Below are positions 44,567 to 45,011 of a stretch of DNA of 45,011 bases, piece by piece. A program made the translations under genes and the position numbers. Position 1 is the stretch's first letter; every line of letters begins with the position of its first letter. Below the pieces are notes generated by a model. The model saw nothing but the letters and a program-made list of their open reading frames with translations, had not been told where the DNA came from and did no database searches. The DNA is from a virus. The stretch spans positions 1 to 45,011 of the IMG/VR virus record IMGVR_UViG_3300023118_000013. One strand, written 5' to 3'.

Positions 44567-44877
44567 TGCCCACCGTTGACCGCCAGTACTTCGCTCATAT
44601 GATGGGTACACACTATGTGATCGAAGGGCAGCAGTTCCCTTCTGTCAAGTCTATCCACTTGGCGTGTGTTGAAAGAGGCTTCATAGGGTCTGTCCAGGTG
44701 GTCCGTGACCGGCTGAAGGCCGGAGATTGCACATGGGCTGCCCTGAGCGCGCCGAAGGATACCCGCATGGACGCGGCCAACGCTGGCCGCGCAAAGCGCC
44801 AGCAGGAGTCCCGGGAAGAGATGGCCCGACTCTGCGCCGAGTTGGACGCACGAAAGACCAACCTGCGTCGGCCCTAG
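44566..44877 (+). CDS. Hypothetical protein, 103 aa
   Basis: ATG 44566 overlaps the preceding stop (TGATG). The product has a beta-strand start (YFAHMMGTHYVIEGQQFPSV) and KSIHLACVERGFIGSVQVVR, which recalls the helix-turn-helix of NUMOD1-like DNA-binding domains. A charged helix (RAKRQQESREEMARLCAELD) follows. Last gene of the rightward early run. Its TAG overlaps the stop of the opposing gene. Confidence 0.6.
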   Translation: MPTVDRQYFAHMMGTHYVIEGQQFPSVKSIHLACVERGFIGSVQVVRDRLKAGDCTWAALSAPKDTRMDAANAGRAKRQQESREEMARLCAELDARKTNLRRP

Positions 44878-44997
44878 TTGCCGATCCAGTAGACCGTCAC
44901 GCACACATGCCCCGGCGCGACCACAAAGAGGACGCCGGCCGGACTGAGCCAGTGCGTGCAGCCGCGGGAGCGCGTCTCGGGGTTGCCGGAGTGGTGG
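44874..44997 (-). CDS. Hypothetical protein, C-terminal part (gene crosses the window junction)
   Basis: Continuation of the frame at 1-128. Bases 44997 to 44874 complete the 83-residue product with HHSGNPETRSRGCTHWLSPA and GVLFVVAPGHVCVTVYWIGN, then TAG. The stop shares the sequence CTAG with the opposing TAG at 44875-44877, so the genes meet head-on with no intergenic space. Confidence 0.7.
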
Positions 44998-45011
44998 TTG
45001 AGCCGGGCCAG
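44998..45011. repeat. Terminal 14-bp direct repeat, right copy
   Basis: Identical to bases 1-14. Removing it closes the reading frame of the junction gene and the circle. Confidence 0.85.

Noticed and set aside
1-45011. Lysogeny module (integrase, excisionase, CI-like repressor, att site)
   Set aside because: No tyrosine or serine recombinase or ParA/ParB-type maintenance gene was recognised. The shared early operator hints at repression, but no classical repressor gene is present, so a temperate lifestyle is not supported.

Overview
The window reads as the complete, circularly closed genome of a tailed phage with a long non-contractile tail (siphophage type) that infects a Gram-negative bacterium. 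Reasons: an HK97-type head set (P27-like small terminase, large terminase, protease-capsid, portal), a lambda-like tail set with a frameshifted G/GT pair, tape measure and NlpC/P60 peptidase, and a lysis cassette with inner- and outer-membrane spanins, which only makes sense in a host with an outer membrane. The DNA is GC-rich by eye, with many GTG and some TTG starts. No integrase, CI-like repressor, tRNA or CRISPR array was recognised. The first and last 14 bases are identical, and a small leftward gene reads straight through the junction once one copy is removed, so the unique circle is about 44,997 bp and the window ends are arbitrary.

Layout. 1-834 (minus): three small overlapping genes, the last crossing the junction and ending at 44874. 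1140-3947 (plus): endolysin, small membrane proteins, holin, i-spanin with an overlapping o-spanin, and an HNH endonuclease. 3941-4243: non-coding, with seven copies of a 10-bp repeat, the likely packaging site. 4253-14937: terminase, fused protease-capsid, portal, connectors, a three-gene sugar/methyl-transferase-like cassette, tail completion and tail tube. 15024-23982: tail chaperones, tape measure, tail tip and fibre proteins. 23983-32557 (minus): replication and recombination block with a family A DNA polymerase split into two separated genes, a DUF2800 nuclease, an SSB-like protein, a DprA/SLOG-like protein and many tiny genes. 32628-44877 (plus): SF2 helicase, about 27 small genes, VRR-NUC nuclease, DNA methyltransferase, TetR-like DNA-binding protein and a primase-helicase.

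The early half appears wired together by one repeated control element. The 16-bp partial palindrome TTGACAGCTTCGTCAA (arms TTGAC/GTCAA, 6-bp spacer) or a close variant occurs at nine places, all between 25.7 and 43.7 kb and none in the structural half. In most of them its left arm is the -35 box of a sigma70-like promoter at the head of a transcription unit. Two of these promoters bracket a roughly 165-nt structured non-coding stretch that ends in a good terminator, a candidate small RNA (43436-43602).

The most unusual locus is 25.0-28.3 kb. The exonuclease/thumb half and the catalytic palm/fingers half of the DNA polymerase are separate genes about 2 kb apart. Between them lie two promoter-led groups of tiny genes. 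A 26-bp second copy of the start of the catalytic half, differing only at two synonymous positions, marks the edge of the second group, which looks like an insertion footprint.
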